From the NCBI GenBank assembly GCA_005656395.1, contig SRSI01000069.1, positions 372,001 through 436,000 on the forward strand: a stretch of 64,000 nucleotides of DNA, read 5' to 3'. The notes below the pieces were generated by a model, which was given only the letters and a program-made list of their open reading frames with translations, did not search any database and was not told the origin of the DNA. The first letter of the stretch is position 1, and every line of letters begins with the position of its first letter. The DNA is from Strongyloides papillosus. Taxonomy: Eukaryota > Nematoda > Chromadorea > Rhabditida > Strongyloididae. Positions 46,397 through 59,975 of this stretch are shown piece by piece. Position numbers and translations under genes: made by a program.

Positions 46397-48826
46397 CATT
46401 CCTATATCTACGAAAAACTTAATAAAAATAAATATTCTTATCATTAGATAAATATTCTCATCTTTGATTAAAATGAAAAGATAATCATAGAAGTGGAAGA
46501 TATAAATTAAAATTATTCCCTAAGTTTAAAAACACAGACTAAGTAATTTTATGATTTTTCTTAGAATGACTTATCTTCTATTGATACTTTTGATAAGAAA
46601 TTAATTTTATTTGATATAAACAAATGTAGTTTAAGTGGCGAAAATATTGGTGTAAGTGTATTGAAATAAATTAATTTCCTGATAACAATTATGTGTATTT
46701 TATTTATTGTTGATAATTTTTAAAGACAAGAGGGAAGTCTTTGACCTTTGGAAATGAAAGCCCTTTGTGTTTATTGGAAAATCATATATTTTTCATACTT
46801 TATCTTGGAAGTATTTTTTGATTTTGACATCTCAAATTTGTTTTTGAAGAAATTTTCTCAAAATATAAATATGTTTATGGGATTAAGAACATTCTTAGTG
46901 TAAATTTAATCGGATTTTTTCAATGTTTATGTGATTTAATGGTCTTTCAACACTTTCTTATAGTTTGATTTGATCTATTACAATGGATATTTTTTTACAA
47001 ATGTAATAAATCTCATATACCTTTCTCGTTCTTGAATTTAAACTTTTAAACGATAAAGGATAAGTAAAAAATAACATTAATAAGGACGTTGGTGTAAATT
47101 AAATTATATTTCTCGCTACATTTAATTAAACACTTTTAAAATGTAATTTATAATTAGTATCAAAACTTTTAATTTATTACTTTGTCAACAAAACTTAATT
47201 CTTGTTATTTATGATAAATTTAAGTGTTAAAGTATTTTACTGCTTAGTCAATTACTTATATTTTACAACATATTAATTTCATTATTCTCCCTACTTAAAA
47301 TTATTACAACATAAAAGGTTTCTAGCAACATTTAATGAATACTAATAGAGAAAACAATATACAGGAAGTTGCTTTAAAGAATACTGATAAAATAAAAAGT
47401 GATTAATTACACTCATTTAGATTTTTACACTTATTAAAAATTGCTTTTTAAATAAATAATATAATAAAAGTTAACACATTATAGGAGTTTGTAGCATTGA
47501 CGTTATCATAGTTAAATGATAAACATCCTGTAACGTTATGATGTTGGATGCTCTAATTTTTAAGCTGGTAGACAATAATGATGGAAATTACTAGGAAGTT
47601 AGTTATGACCTTCTGGGATAGATGAAATTAGTTTAAGTGCCATCAATCAAATGTACAGAGTTTCGATATTGTGTCTTTTATGTAATTTTCAATGAAATAT
47701 TTAGGAGTTTGTAGTTGGATTATCATCCGTCACCTATTATTTTAATTATGAAGTTTGTATAAAATAACAATAAAGATATTAAGATGGATAAAGTTGATTC
47801 CTTATTAAAATCTTTAAAAAATATAAAATTACATTGGATCAAAAAGGAAGTTACAAGTCAAAAAAAGGCTGAAATCAATGATAGCTTATGAAGTAGTAAA
47901 TAAAATACACATTTTTTGAATGAAAATTATCAAAAGTTCTGATATTTTAAAAATTTCCAATATCATGTTCTAAATAATCCCTATTTATCCTTCAATATCA
48001 TATTGATAAAAAATATAATTATCTTTATATTATGATAAAAAAAACCATTTTCACCCAATTAACTGTCATAATACCTTTTAATCCACATAATTATTTATTT
48101 TTAATTTATTTAATTGATTTATTCAAAAAAATTACCATATTTTTTTCAGAATAATTAAAGTACCAATTAAAATCTTTTACTAATTAGTAAGAACATAAAT
48201 TTCAAAGACATTCAAATCAGTCATAAACACATTTTGAAAACTTTTATTATGATGTTTTTTCAACAATCTTAACTAACCCTAATAGATTTTTTATAATCTT
48301 ATCAAATGGAAGTTTAAAATATTTACATAACACAAGATTATAAATTCATTAGACACATTTTGTACATGACTTTTAAATCAAAAAATTAAAACTAAATTAA
48401 ATTTTAAAGGTAGACATTGTTAATTATCACAACTAGACATCATTAAACTTCTTGAAGTTAATAATTTAAAAATTACATGATATATTACAAATTTAAAAAC
48501 ATAAATTTTTAAATTTTATCACCACAACAAATCAGAATATTCCTTTGCAAATATCTAGTATTTTACAAAAGTATATTTCGATGAATTATTTTTTATTAAT
48601 TGATGTATTTTGTCATCAGGTCCATGATAGCCTGTTTGTTAAAATATGTTATCGCTTTTAAAATGTTTTGTGATAAAAATTAAAGATATTTTTAATTTGT
48701 TTATTGTAATTAAAGCTTTAGAATTCTTATATTCTTCGCTTGATCATGTTCTTAAAGCGTATTTAGATAGTATAGACAGAAAAAAAAGTTGAAAAAATCG
48801 AGTTTTTTCGATTCAAGAATTTGGTC
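46397..48826. other. AT-rich intergenic DNA
   Basis: About 2.4 kb without coding signal. Confidence 0.55.
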
Positions 48827-48849
48827 CCAAAAAGTACCAAAAGGATTCT

Positions 48850-48931
48850 TGACGAGAGTGGGATTCGAACCCACGCATCCGAAGATACCAGTGCCTTAAA
48901 CTGGCGCCTTAGACCGCTCGGCCATCTCGCC
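48850..48931 (-). tRNA. tRNA-Leu (anticodon AAG), copy 1
   Basis: 82 nt including discriminator A. The acceptor stem GGCGAGA pairs with TCTCGTC (one G-U). The D-arm/box A is TGGCCGAGCGG. The anticodon stem CCAGT/ACTGG encloses loop TTAAGGC, giving AAG. A long class II variable arm (TATCTTCGGATG) is followed by T-arm/box B GGTTCGAATCC. A T-rich terminator follows on the minus strand. Confidence 0.97.
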
Positions 48932-49026
48932 TGAGACCGACAGAAAAATCGCCTTATCAAAAGACCGGAAAAAAAGCGTTTTAACAAATGAAGAATGTAC
49001 TAGCTAAAAAGTACCAAAAGAATTGT

Positions 49027-49108
49027 TGACGAGAGTGGGATTCGAACCCACGCATCCGAAGATACCAGTGCCTTAAACTGGCGCCTTAGACCGCTCGGCC
49101 ATCTCGCC
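49027..49108 (-). tRNA. tRNA-Leu (anticodon AAG), copy 2
   Basis: Identical in all 82 nt to copy 1, with the same class II structure and its own downstream T-run. Confidence 0.97.
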
Positions 49109-49182
49109 TGGGACCGACCGAAAAATCACCTTCTCACATTCGCGTTTTTTAAGGCCTTAAAACAATTCTCTGCTATTCTTAT

Positions 49183-51991
49183 CTTATAATATAACATTAA
49201 TGACTTATTATTACTAAATAACCGGAAGCAAAAATTAAGAAACAAACAAACCCAAAACAATTAAACTCACCAAAATGAAACTTCATACTAATATTCAAGT
49301 TTTAATTAACTTCTGTTCTCTCAAACCATTTTAAACTAATCTAATTAACATATTTCTAATAATTTTATAAATCAATCTTAATCAAAATCAAATTTCTAAT
49401 ATACCCTGTCACCTATACCTTTTATCATCAATGAATGTTGCAAGAAAATTTTTTAAATACCAAAATAGAAGCAAAAAACTTTTAATCATGTCACAATAAG
49501 AATACAACTCTTGTTAAACAAAAGAGGATGTTTATAAACAACAACCATTATTTATTTCATATATAAATTAATTATTTTCAATAAAAATCAAATGGTACAT
49601 TATTTTTATATCAAAGTGACATTCAAAAATGTGTTATTAGCGTATTAATCAAATTAAAATGGTGAACATTCTATTAGAGATAATTGTAATATATAACTAG
49701 AATTAATATTATCATAATTCAAAGAACAAAAATAAATCATAAAGGTCGTTTTTTGGTGTTTTCTGTAATTTGGTTTATTTTTTTAATTTATAAAAAAATA
49801 CAATAACACTAATTATTTTTAACTGATGTCACTTTTTTAAAAAAACGTTTCGGAAATGACCTTAGTTGCTAAAAATAAAAATGCAACAATTTTCAGAAAA
49901 AGAATTATATATATTAATCGGATATACTCTTTGATAAAGTACACTTTTTATACAATTTATAAAAATCACGCATTCTACATACTAATTAACTATCCTAATT
50001 TAGAAATAAACAATCTTTACAACTAATTAACTAACACTACACCCAAAAACAATTTTCAAAGATTTCTTTGATACGACATAAAAAGCAACCATCTGTTGAT
50101 TAGTATAATGTAAAAATTATAAATTATTATAATACACTAAAAAATCATTCTATCTATTTTTAAAATACATTTCCATCAAATGTGATTTTTCCGTAAAGAT
50201 CACTTTGACAAGGCATTAATATAGTGAAATATTAATAAATCAAACATTTTAATACTTTCTTATATTTTAATTGATGACAAAAAATAAGTGGTATTTCTTT
50301 TGTGCATTTGGTTTTTAATTTCCATGTAATGATAACTTTTCTTATATGATTTTTATGCAACTTTAAAAATCACAAAAATTTCAGTAACTTTTATGTTTCA
50401 TTAGATGCACTAAAGTACACCCTAATAGTTTTATATGTTTAAATACTTATCATAAACTTTGAACGACTCTTTATCATAATTATTATGTTGTACTCTTGAT
50501 TGTAATATTATAATTTTTAGATGGATGTTCCGATGACGATAAATAATAAATAAATATTCGTTACAAAGCTTGAAATGAAAACAGGTTAAAAAAGCAATTA
50601 AAATCTAAAAATAAATTTTTGCTTCACATGAAAGGAATGTCCCAGATTGGTTTTATAGATTATTTCTAATAAAAATAGGAAGATTAATGGATAATTGGTA
50701 GACAAAAAAATAATTAATGAATAGGTTGCGAAATCGTAGCATTTCTGTGACTACCCTTCTAAAAATAGCAATTTACCATTAACTCTATACACCTTTTCCT
50801 GCTACCGTTCCCCTCGTAACATGTTTAAAAATTAAAAAACTTGACTTTATAGCTGTATTTGTTTGTTTTAAGAATAAGATAAATATTTTATTATATTGCA
50901 TGATGATTTTTTAAATGAAAATTTACCAAATACCTGCTAAAATATGATTGATTGAATATTAGATTGTTTCAATGTTGATAAAGTTACTGTTTGGTTGCGA
51001 TATTTTCACGTAGATTGCTAACTACATCTATTTTTGTTTTATCAGTGATAAATCATTTAAAAAATTATTATTCTAAAAACTTTTACCATACATTCCCCTC
51101 GGTAACAACTCAAATTCAATAACTTCTCCTCCAATAAAGCATTCTTAAAACTCCTAATTAATTTAAAAGGGCAAATGTAATAATAAAAAGCCCCATACAC
51201 AATATTACAATAACCCATTCACCAACAATTGGTCACTGAATTAAAATTATTCAACAAATTAATGTATACATTTATTTTTCTTTAAACAACAATCTTATTC
51301 TTTTTTCCATTAAAACATGTTACTGTAACTTTTAATACCATAAAATTCGTTTGTAAAAAAAACAATTTATCAAATTATTATTACTGATTTACAACATATC
51401 CTTTCTTAAGTAAACTATTTGTTTATCCAAAAAAACATCCCAATAAAAAGATATAAACAAATAACTTTTCGATGAAATATAATTTATTTGACAAAGATAT
51501 ATAAAGTAAATACAAAATACAAGTATTAAGATGATTGAAACTTTGAATATATTTTTGAGATCATATTTACAATTGGATTACAATCTCAAACAAATATGTT
51601 TAATAAAATAAATGGTAAAAAAAGTATACTTTTAATAAACAGAAGTTGTAAATCAATTAAGAATTAATGATGTTGAGATTTTATTGGTGTTGATGCCTAG
51701 CAATTCGAGGAGAATGCTACTTAGAGAAAAAATAATATACAATGTAGGTAAGATTCAGGTAAGATCTCTCTTACCTAGACACAGCTTTGAGAGTCCTTCA
51801 AACTTTTTGACAAAAGAAATCAGCATGTAACGGTTTTGATGTTCCTAAATAACGTGTATAAAGAATTATATATCCATTAAAATGGTATGAATAATAGATA
51901 AATTTAAAAATATATATGATAACAGCATTCTGATGTGGTTAGTAATAATAATTGTCAGGCACCAACAAAAGTTTCTTAAATAATATTCATC
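49183..51991. other. AT-rich intergenic DNA
   Basis: 2.8 kb with no gene, repeat or RNA recognised on either strand. Confidence 0.55.
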
Positions 51992-52661
51992 TTAATATTC
52001 TAATGGTTTGAACATCGTACAACGTGCATACCATTGCTGGCAGACGTTAGCTAACTCAGCATTAGCTGGTGGGTTGCATTTTCTATTGACAACTGGGTAG
52101 GTATGAGCACATTTACATTCTAATGTACAATGTGGTGCTGTACAATCAGCAGAACATGTTGCTACAACCTCTGGTGGTAATTTATTAACTGGGATGGCAT
52201 CACTTGATGGTCCATGAGTTAATGGAAGGAGGACACGTAATTCATCCTTATCAGACTCCGACAATGGGATATCCTTCATTACACGGTGCATCAAAGAGTG
52301 AAGACGATTTTTTGGAATGGTTGGAGGGATTACAATAGGAACTACTGGACCTCCTTGTGTTCTAGCGTGAGGGTCATCAACATCATCGTGAAAAGATAAT
52401 CTTTGGAAGTTACCATCATATCTTTCATTACTACTATCCATAACGGCATCACGAGCTCTGAAGTTGACTCCTCTGTTGTTACATAATGGAAGAAAAGAAT
52501 TTTTGGCACAGGCTATGTCAATTAATCTATTAGATGGTGTAGCTAAAACAAGAAAGACATTACTATCAATAACATAATCATAAAATCATACCATAAATTG
52601 ATGAGATTATAGCTATTATAAGTACGTTTACGTACACGACGGCATAATGATAATGGATCAT
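51992..52661 (-). CDS. Secreted Cys-rich protein, paralogue 1 (206 aa)
   Basis: Exons 52661-52592 (70 nt) and 52542-51992, 49-nt phase-1 intron. Exon 1 encodes a signal peptide (hydrophobic AVVYVNVLIIAIISSIYA). Exon 2 starts TPSNRLIDIACAKN, passes a variable middle (residues about 45-130), and ends in a conserved Cys module: PPEVVATC, DCTAPHCTLECKCAHTYPVV, CNPPANAELANVCQQWYARC and a final Tyr. The same module ends the gene at 57121. Eight or more Cys in the module suggest a disulphide-bonded extracellular domain. The family is not one I can name. The start was chosen because it gives a clean signal peptide spliced to the IACAKN segment shared with the paralogue. Confidence 0.85.
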
Positions 52662-52762
52662 GATTTATATGATATAATTGTTCAGCTTTCTTGCTATAGA
52701 GCATAAAGGCTCCTTTAATAGAAAACAGGAGAGTGGTGCTGAAAATATGATAAAATCACAAA

Positions 52763-52779
52763 TTTATCATCCTTTTATA
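52763..52779 (-). promoter_or_regulatory. TATA-GATA box
   Basis: Minus strand TATAAAAGGATGATAAA, about 110 bp upstream of the ATG at 52661. Same TATA-then-GATAA layout as at 46381, 57047 and 58694. Confidence 0.5.
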
Positions 52780-55700
52780 ACCTTTTAGAATCTTAATCTA
52801 TAAGACAAAAAATTAAATATTATTAACACGCCCAAATAATATGATTTTTGTGCGATAACATTTTTGCCTGTTATAAGTTAATAATATTACAGATCCCGGT
52901 AATTAGTTGAAGTGTACGTAATTACATAGATACCAGAAAGAACCACGCCTTTACGCCTCTTCAAAACGGTTTGCTTATGTAGATTTCGTAGAAATCTTTC
53001 TGGTGTTTTCATACTCAAAGATATAAATATCTATTAAGACATGTGGAGGTGAAAGATTTTCCAAAGGTGTGTTGATGGGAGAAAAGAAGTTTGGGAGGAC
53101 GTGAGATGGACGAGGTTTGTTTATGACAAAATGAGTGTATCTCCAGTTTCCATGGACCTGACTTCACTGAAATTTTTCTATTTTTAGAATCGACTTTTAA
53201 ATAAATATATTTTTTTATCCCCTATAGCGGTTTATTAAAAGAGGATAAAGATGAATCTATCTATAGATTTGAAGTTGTCTTTTTTATATAAATCAAAAGA
53301 TCATTTAAAAATTGTTTTTTAACATAAATTGTTTTTCCACTACCAAAAAAGACATTTGCAATAAAACGACTATTAATTGAAATTTTAATCTCTGATTTCC
53401 AATTTTTGTCAAATCCAAATCTCCACATAGATTTACAAAATTTTCCTAAAATACCAGAATTCTTATTTATCAAAATATCTTCTTAAGATAAATTTAGGCA
53501 TTATCAATCAAATAAACTATATTTATTAATTTATAAGGTTAATTTCATTGAAAAAAGAAGATATTTTTAGAATATATTGTTGTTAAATAAATTAAAAGCA
53601 ACAATCTGCGTCCATCCACGACATTGCGTACACCTCCCCACGACTACGTAGATCGCCGTCCACCTCCAAACACACATCACCTAATTAAGATATTTAATTA
53701 ATTTTAATTACCAGAAGTTTGACGCAAAGATTGTTTTATGAAAAAATTTGCGATAATGTTAAAATAAATACACCGTTCAGATCCACCCAAAAATACGAGA
53801 AATGTATTTTTGAATGTGTATTTTTAGTAACAATTAAAATATTTTTTACTAATGCATGTATGATCACGAGAATGGCCATGTATTAGGTAATTGAATAGAT
53901 TACTGATCACATTTGGAGGTTACTCCGATGTTTTTTTATCTGAATTTATTGAAATGTATAGACTAGGAACTGGTAATAACTGTAGTTTGCTTGATTTTAG
54001 TAGTAATTCAAAGTATGACTCTATTAAGCTTTGACCAAATAGTATTAGGTTTACTATCTTGTTTACGTTTAGTAAGTAAATACATGATATCATAAAAATT
54101 TTAGAAATATTTTGATGTCTCATCTTGTGATTTCCAACTTTTTAAAGTAAAAAGAAACACTTTTATTAATATGAAAATATCTTTTCTCGCCAAATTTGGT
54201 TCTCCTTTCCATTGACATTCATCAAAATATACCTTGAGATGTGATAAAAAGGGCATAATATTTGGTAACAGAAATATTAACATAACCAAATCATTGTACC
54301 GCTTCAAAAACAAAAATATTCTAATTCTTTTTAACTACTTTTTCCAGAATCTCTTATTCATATGTATATATCTCTAGGTTAGAATTATTATTAATATTAA
54401 TTATGAAATAGTCTAATTCTCTTCTCCACCACTCCGTGTCTCCAAAATCATACATCACTATGTTTGTCTTTTTTTACATCACTCTTCTGAAAAATTACCA
54501 CATTACCATAAATGAGATAAGAGAAAAAGATAAAAGTATACATTACAATTCTCAAAAACAGGCAACAGTCTATCAAAAAGTGATAGAAAAAAAAATTGAG
54601 CACGTAGAAGTTTATTATAAGATTTGTTAAACCACTAGAATACACATACATACACACACACAAATTCAACGTACATTATTTTCATAACCGGTCTTAAATA
54701 AAATATTAATAAATGGGTTGTGGTTAAAAGAAACTAAAAGAAAAATTTTTCAAAAATTCTTACTAAAAATTGTCAACAAACAAAAATCAACACACGTAAC
54801 ATATATTATTTTTAAGATCTTTTTGGAGAAGGAAAAAGGAAAATTAGATACGTCTTTTTCGTGTATGTGTATTTCTGTTAATGTTAAACTAATTACTTCT
54901 TTTGATATTTTTGTTAAAGATAATTTTGATTTTTTATATGTCAATCACATCTCCTTTTTATAAATATTTAATATGAAAAGATATTTTTAGAAATGTTAGT
55001 TAGAATGTTTCTAGGAAGTTTAACAAGTATGATGTGTGGTGTATATGGTTATGGTGAAGGAGATTAGTTTTTTATTATTTATGTTCATATTTTTAAAAAA
55101 TGTTGTTTTACATGGTTTTTTGTGTTGGTATAATAGATAACCATGTGCAAGGGAATCTCATCTACTGTTGGCTTTTGAAAAAACAGTGCAACAGTTTTAA
55201 TTTTAATTGTTTAAAATAATTACATCTATTCCTGTTTAAAAAAATGTTTATTTAAGGGTGAAGTATTATAGTTTTTAAATTTGATTAAAGTAACAATGAG
55301 GAACCCATTTATAATAATGTTTTTGTATGTTAAAAGTTAACTGATTTATAAAAATAATTTAATTAACTTTTTATATAATTTTTAAAAAATGTTTATGGTA
55401 ATCTTTATTGTCAATAATTATGTATTTTGTTTGCCAGTACAAAAATATATATTTAAGAGTGATGTAAATTTTTTTTGATTAAAGCTTGTTTTTACAAGGT
55501 ATTTTTGCCTTAACTTGCTATGTATACTGTAGAAACAAGTTAAGACTGCAGGACACTCCAAAAATCGTCTTTATCACTCTCCAATATCACACAGGAACAC
55601 ATAAAAATTTTATTAAACTTTGGCATGACCAGTTTATTCTCATAAACATGTAGGAGTTTGATGATTCAATATAAAACAAGATTAAACGCCACAAGTATGA

Positions 55701-57046
55701 AATTAGAAAACAAAAAGTCAGGGTCGTTGAAGAAAGCTAATTACAGAATACAAATTTATAGCCAATCAAAATTTTTGTCATCTTCCAGTATAAAAAACAA
55801 GTGAATATATGAAATATATCATGGAATTAAAAAACAATCTTTCTCCATCATATAATAAATAAAAAAATTTATTATACCATATCTAAAAATAGATTTTCAA
55901 AAAGTAAGAAATGTCTAATATTTCTATCTCCCATATCATAACAAACAATTTTTTAACAATATACTCATTTTCTCATTCACAATATTTTTTAATCGTGATT
56001 AATTGCTTTTAATTAATAAAAAAATATAATTATTATAGTGATCAATCATTTTTAGATATGTCCTTTGTAAAGTAATTAAAAATGTAAAAAAATATACTTT
56101 TGCAGGTTATGGAATTTTTAAAATTATTTTTTGATAATAAAAGTTATTGTTTTTATTATTGGTGAGCATATGCAAATGTTTTCCTGGTACAAGTTCCTTA
56201 TTTTGGTTGATTTTTAATCAAGGTTTTTACTACCGTACATTTATGAAAATATTATACCTTAAGTTACCGAATGATGTTAATTCTTGTATGTTAAAAAAGC
56301 GAAAAGCTAATTACAGAAGTAACTAAAATTAAACGTAAATTAAATAAATTTAAAGACGCTTACATATAATTTGGTAATGATAAAATCTAATAAACATCAA
56401 AAAACGCTTAAATCATATTAATCTTTAATCCAAAATTAGGAAATTCCTTAAACCTAATTAAATAAACCAAAAAACATTTTAAAAAATCCATTTTTAGTAA
56501 CAACAAGGTACATTTTAACAAAGTAAAAAGTTCAATTAATCATAAATTTCTTTTTAAATTTTATTCGAATGACCATGTGATAATATTACGAAGTATTGAG
56601 AAAATATGATTAATCAAAGTAAAGTTAATTGATTATGATATATGATAATTTAAAGTGTAGCAATAAATCTTTCCCCTTAACCACACAAAACTTCATCCTA
56701 AAAATAGAAAACACCTTAGGCAATTGTATTGTACTAAAAAATAAGTATCAATTGAAAAATACTTTTATTTTTTGTGTTACAACTAATTACCGTTACAATT
56801 AAACTTTTCTTTCACACTTTTAACATAATAATATATCACCTATTTAATTGAAAAATAATAATGTTGTTTTCATATTATCTTATTTTTGTGGTTAGTTTGA
56901 AAGTTTTATCATTTCTATCTCCGATGTTCTTTTGTAGTATCTTAAAGGTAAGAAAAATATTGTATTATTGATAACATTGTACTTAGAAGTAATTTTGAGG
57001 CGGTTCATTTTTTAAAATTATTTCAAGTTTTTGTCATTTACAATAC
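52780..57046. other. Large intergenic region
   Basis: Over 4 kb, mostly AT-rich. A less AT-rich patch lies at 53600-53690 (CACCTCC/ACGTAG-rich), and a small hairpin CTTAACTTG...CAAGTTAAG at about 55511-55547. Small open frames near 53261-53473 and 54101-54963 lack family resemblance and splice context, so none is called. Confidence 0.45.
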
Positions 57047-57063
57047 TATAAAAAGAGATAATC
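57047..57063 (+). promoter_or_regulatory. TATA-GATA box
   Basis: TATAAAAAGAGATAATC, about 60-75 bp before the ATG at 57121. Confidence 0.5.
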
Positions 57064-57120
57064 TTTTTTTAACTTCTAATTCAAATATCTTTTAAAATTA
57101 ACTTTTATTAACAATTCATT

Positions 57121-57651
57121 ATGAATAATATTTTATACTTTTCTTTTGCCTTACTTCTTCCATCTCTCCTCATCAATGGTATGTTATATTTTAGTCTTTT
57201 ATCTTTTAATAGCATTCTATTTTAAGGATTCCCTAATCAACTAATAAATATTGCCTGTGCAAAAAATCCATCACTCTCAATGTGTTATCGTCACAACAGT
57301 AACATGCGTGATGATCCATTTCCAAGTAACTCAAATCGTAGAAACTTCTCACCATCATCAAGATTCTTCGGTAGACTCCAAGATCAACCAATATTCAATG
57401 ACAAAGATATCCTACCTCGAGATGTTCCTCTCTTAACACCAAACAAAATACCCGTATCAGCATTGTCTCCAGAAGTTGTTGCAACATGTACACCAGATTG
57501 CACAGCCCTCCATTGTACAAATGAATGCAAATGTGCTCATACCCATAAAGTTGTCCACCAACTTTGTAATCCACCAGCTAATGCTCATATTGCCAATCAT
57601 TGCCAGGCTTGGTACAATAAATGCCCAATGTTCCATCCAATCCAATATTAA
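57121..57651 (+). CDS. Secreted Cys-rich protein, paralogue 2 (160 aa)
   Basis: Exons 57121-57178 (58 nt) and 57227-57651, 48-nt phase-1 intron. Signal peptide MNNILYFSFALLLPSLLING, then NQLINIACAKNPSLSMC, a variable polar middle (residues about 40-105, Asn/Ser/Asp-rich), and the conserved module SPEVVATC, DCTALHCTNECKCAHTHKVV, CNPPANAHIANHCQAWYNKC, ending in Tyr. The Cys spacing is the same as in the gene at 51992, and intron position and phase agree. The two genes are divergently oriented, 4.5 kb apart, with the variable middle shorter here. Secreted, function unknown. Confidence 0.87.
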
Positions 57652-58693
57652 TAGGATTATGAAATTCTAAAACGAAGGCAAATTATAATTGTCAGAATAT
57701 AGTCTTTCTTCATCTCTCATTCCTTTTTTGTTTCCAAAACCGTCCTCAAATACGTTGGCACTTTACATTAGCGGGAAAACAAAAACTATCAAAATAAAAA
57801 AAATAATTCTAAATTTTTGAGTAACCGTTAAATCAACTCTTGGTATATTCATGATCTCAATGAACAATACGAATACTTCTCAATCATTTAGATCAATGAA
57901 TAGTCTTTGCATAGTTATTCTATACACACATTCTTATCATAATATTTTTGTTTGTTATTACCTAATAAAAAATATATTTTTAACTGTTTTTAAAAGTACA
58001 TAGGGGTCTACCACCACACATTCATCTAACATAGACACATAATGGACATTATAAATCACCATAAAGTTAAACTTTCTTTAAAAAATTGTAAATATTATGT
58101 AATGGTATGCTGTAAATTATTTAAAACCAACTATAAAAATAACCTTTTATTACCTCAATAAATATCATTTTTATGTGTCATATTATACAAAAAATTCTTT
58201 TTAAGCATAATTTTTAATCATCCAACTGATCTTTAATAATAATTATCATGTGAATGGATAATCTTTTATTTAAAAAAAAACAATTATGCAGATATGCTTG
58301 TTTATTTTTCACTTTTATCACTATCAAAACATTTTAATGGTGGATAATTTGTGTTATTGTTAAAAGTTTATTAGCTGTAAAATTTTGCAATTGTTTTTTT
58401 ATTATTGAAGAAAAGATTGTTGTTATTGATAATGATTTTTATATTTAATGTAATTCATAATTTAATATTTAATGGCGCCCCATGATTTTTGAATGATATG
58501 AAGTTATCACAATGGTAAATATTGTTTGATCATAAAGGAGTTTAATTTATGGTTTTTGAAAAAAGATTCTTGTTTATCTTGGGTCATTGAAAAGTTAAAA
58601 ATAAAATTATATTAAATTAATGATAGTGAGGCTCTTTAAAAAAATCCCATTAATTTTCCTTTAATATGCTGACTTGTGGGTCTAAAGTCTGAA
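57652..58693. other. Intergenic
   Basis: AT-rich spacer, no gene recognised. Confidence 0.5.
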
Positions 58694-58706
58694 TATAAGG
58701 AGGATA
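58694..58706 (+). promoter_or_regulatory. TATA-GATA box
   Basis: TATAAGGAGGATA, 43 bp before the ATG at 58749; GATA is followed by C here rather than A. Confidence 0.4.
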
Positions 58707-58748
58707 CAATCTTGAGATCCTCACTCAAAACATCTATTAATCTTAAAC

Positions 58749-59168
58749 ATGCAAGCTTTAAAATTCGTTATCTTTGCTATCCTAATCATTGGTATCAATG
58801 CCTGTGCTCCAACCAAAACCAACACCACAGCCACTGGAAGAAAACGTAGAAGTATCGAAGAAGATCCAACTGTCACTATCAAGGTATTCTCTGATATCAA
58901 AAAAGAAGTAAAGATCCAAAAATTAGAAGAATTCACTCTCACAAAACTTTCACAATCACTCCCAGCAATCTCCCCAAACATTGAGGAATCATCAACATTA
59001 GGTCAACTTGAGAACGGCAAAAAAGCAGTAACCATAACAATCCCAAACTCCCAAACATACTGCTCCGACATAACAACCTCCCTCAAAGAACTCCTCAAGA
59101 AAGAGACCCCAATTGATGAAGCAACAATAAAATGTGGCGAAAAAGAACCAGTTTACCTATTCCACTAG
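58749..59168 (+). CDS. Small secreted protein with dibasic site (139 aa, single exon)
   Basis: Single open exon from the ATG at 58749 to TAG. Signal peptide about residues 1-18 (MQALKFVIFAILIIGINA), then CAPTKTNTTATGRKRRSIEE, where a short Thr-rich segment precedes GRKRR, a furin-type cleavage site. The remaining 100 residues are a mixed domain (TVTIKVFSD..., KKAVTITIPNSQTYCSD, ATIKCGEKE) with two Cys. The short CAPT(T)-rich start after a signal peptide recurs in nematode secreted proteins of unknown role. Codon use is more GC-rich than average, again suggesting good expression. No family name can be assigned. Confidence 0.82.
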   Translation: MQALKFVIFAILIIGINACAPTKTNTTATGRKRRSIEEDPTVTIKVFSDIKKEVKIQKLEEFTLTKLSQSLPAISPNIEESSTLGQLENGKKAVTITIPNSQTYCSDITTSLKELLKKETPIDEATIKCGEKEPVYLFH

Positions 59169-59975
59169 CACAAAACTACAAATATCCTCTCCACACAAAA
59201 CACACAATCTTACACCACAAAAAACAAACACACAATAATCTTAATGATACCTTAACTTTAATCAATTAACTTATTGTTTAACTTATTGTTTAACTTATTA
59301 AAAATAATAAATTTTTCATACAAACACCAACCACTTCTTCCTTTCATTTGTTATCTTTTTTAACGTAATCAGTAATGTACTGATAAATATAGTTACTTGC
59401 AAAAAAAAGGTAAATGAGATATCAAAAAAGTATTATGATAGTGATTTTTAAAAAATTTTGCAAATTGATGTTCTTTAACTTTAATTAATACAATGATCTT
59501 CCTTCTGCAGGTACTTTGTTATTTGTTTGGTATTTTAATGTATCGTAAATAACTTTTTTTATACAGTATCAGTTAAATGTCAATTTGTTACTTTTCATTA
59601 CAATAAAACACTGTATTTTTCTTAATTCTAAAGCTCGTTTCATTGAAGGAGCAAAAAGTAGAGTGTGGTATGAAATTAATAATAAAGATACAAAATGTTG
59701 TTTGTTACAATCAGAAGAAATTTTTGAATAACAGCATCTCCTAAACAAGTATCTAGTATTTAACATAGCTTATCTTTAATTCGAAACGACATCTCTCCCC
59801 CTCAAAACCTTCCCTCCATTCTATTTGATTTAGTCATTTAAAATCTTAAGTTGTAAAGCCAACCTAAGCCTTAAAAATAACAAAACAAACATCTCTTTTT
59901 TTAAATCCACAAATATGATATTACTTTCTTCGATTATACATCAATTAAAAGAGTAAAAAAGAAAAGAAAAATAAA
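59169..59975. other. Intergenic
   Basis: No gene seen. 3' flank of both the secreted-protein gene and SSU72. Confidence 0.5.

Larger units (their letters stand above)
48827..49182. repeat. Tandem duplication of a tRNA unit (177 bp)
   Basis: Two units of 177 bp including flanks: AAAAAGTACCAAAAG on one side and GACCGACMGAAAAATC on the other are shared, while the tRNA part is identical. Confidence 0.85.

Noticed and set aside
53261..53473. 70-codon minus-strand frame containing GSGKT
   Set aside because: A lone GSGKT in a short frame is not a P-loop protein; no other nucleotide-binding motif or exon found. A terminal exon cannot be excluded.
55511..55547. Hairpin CTTAACTTG...CAAGTTAAG as a microRNA precursor
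   Set aside because: Only 9 paired bases and a large loop; too short for a precursor.
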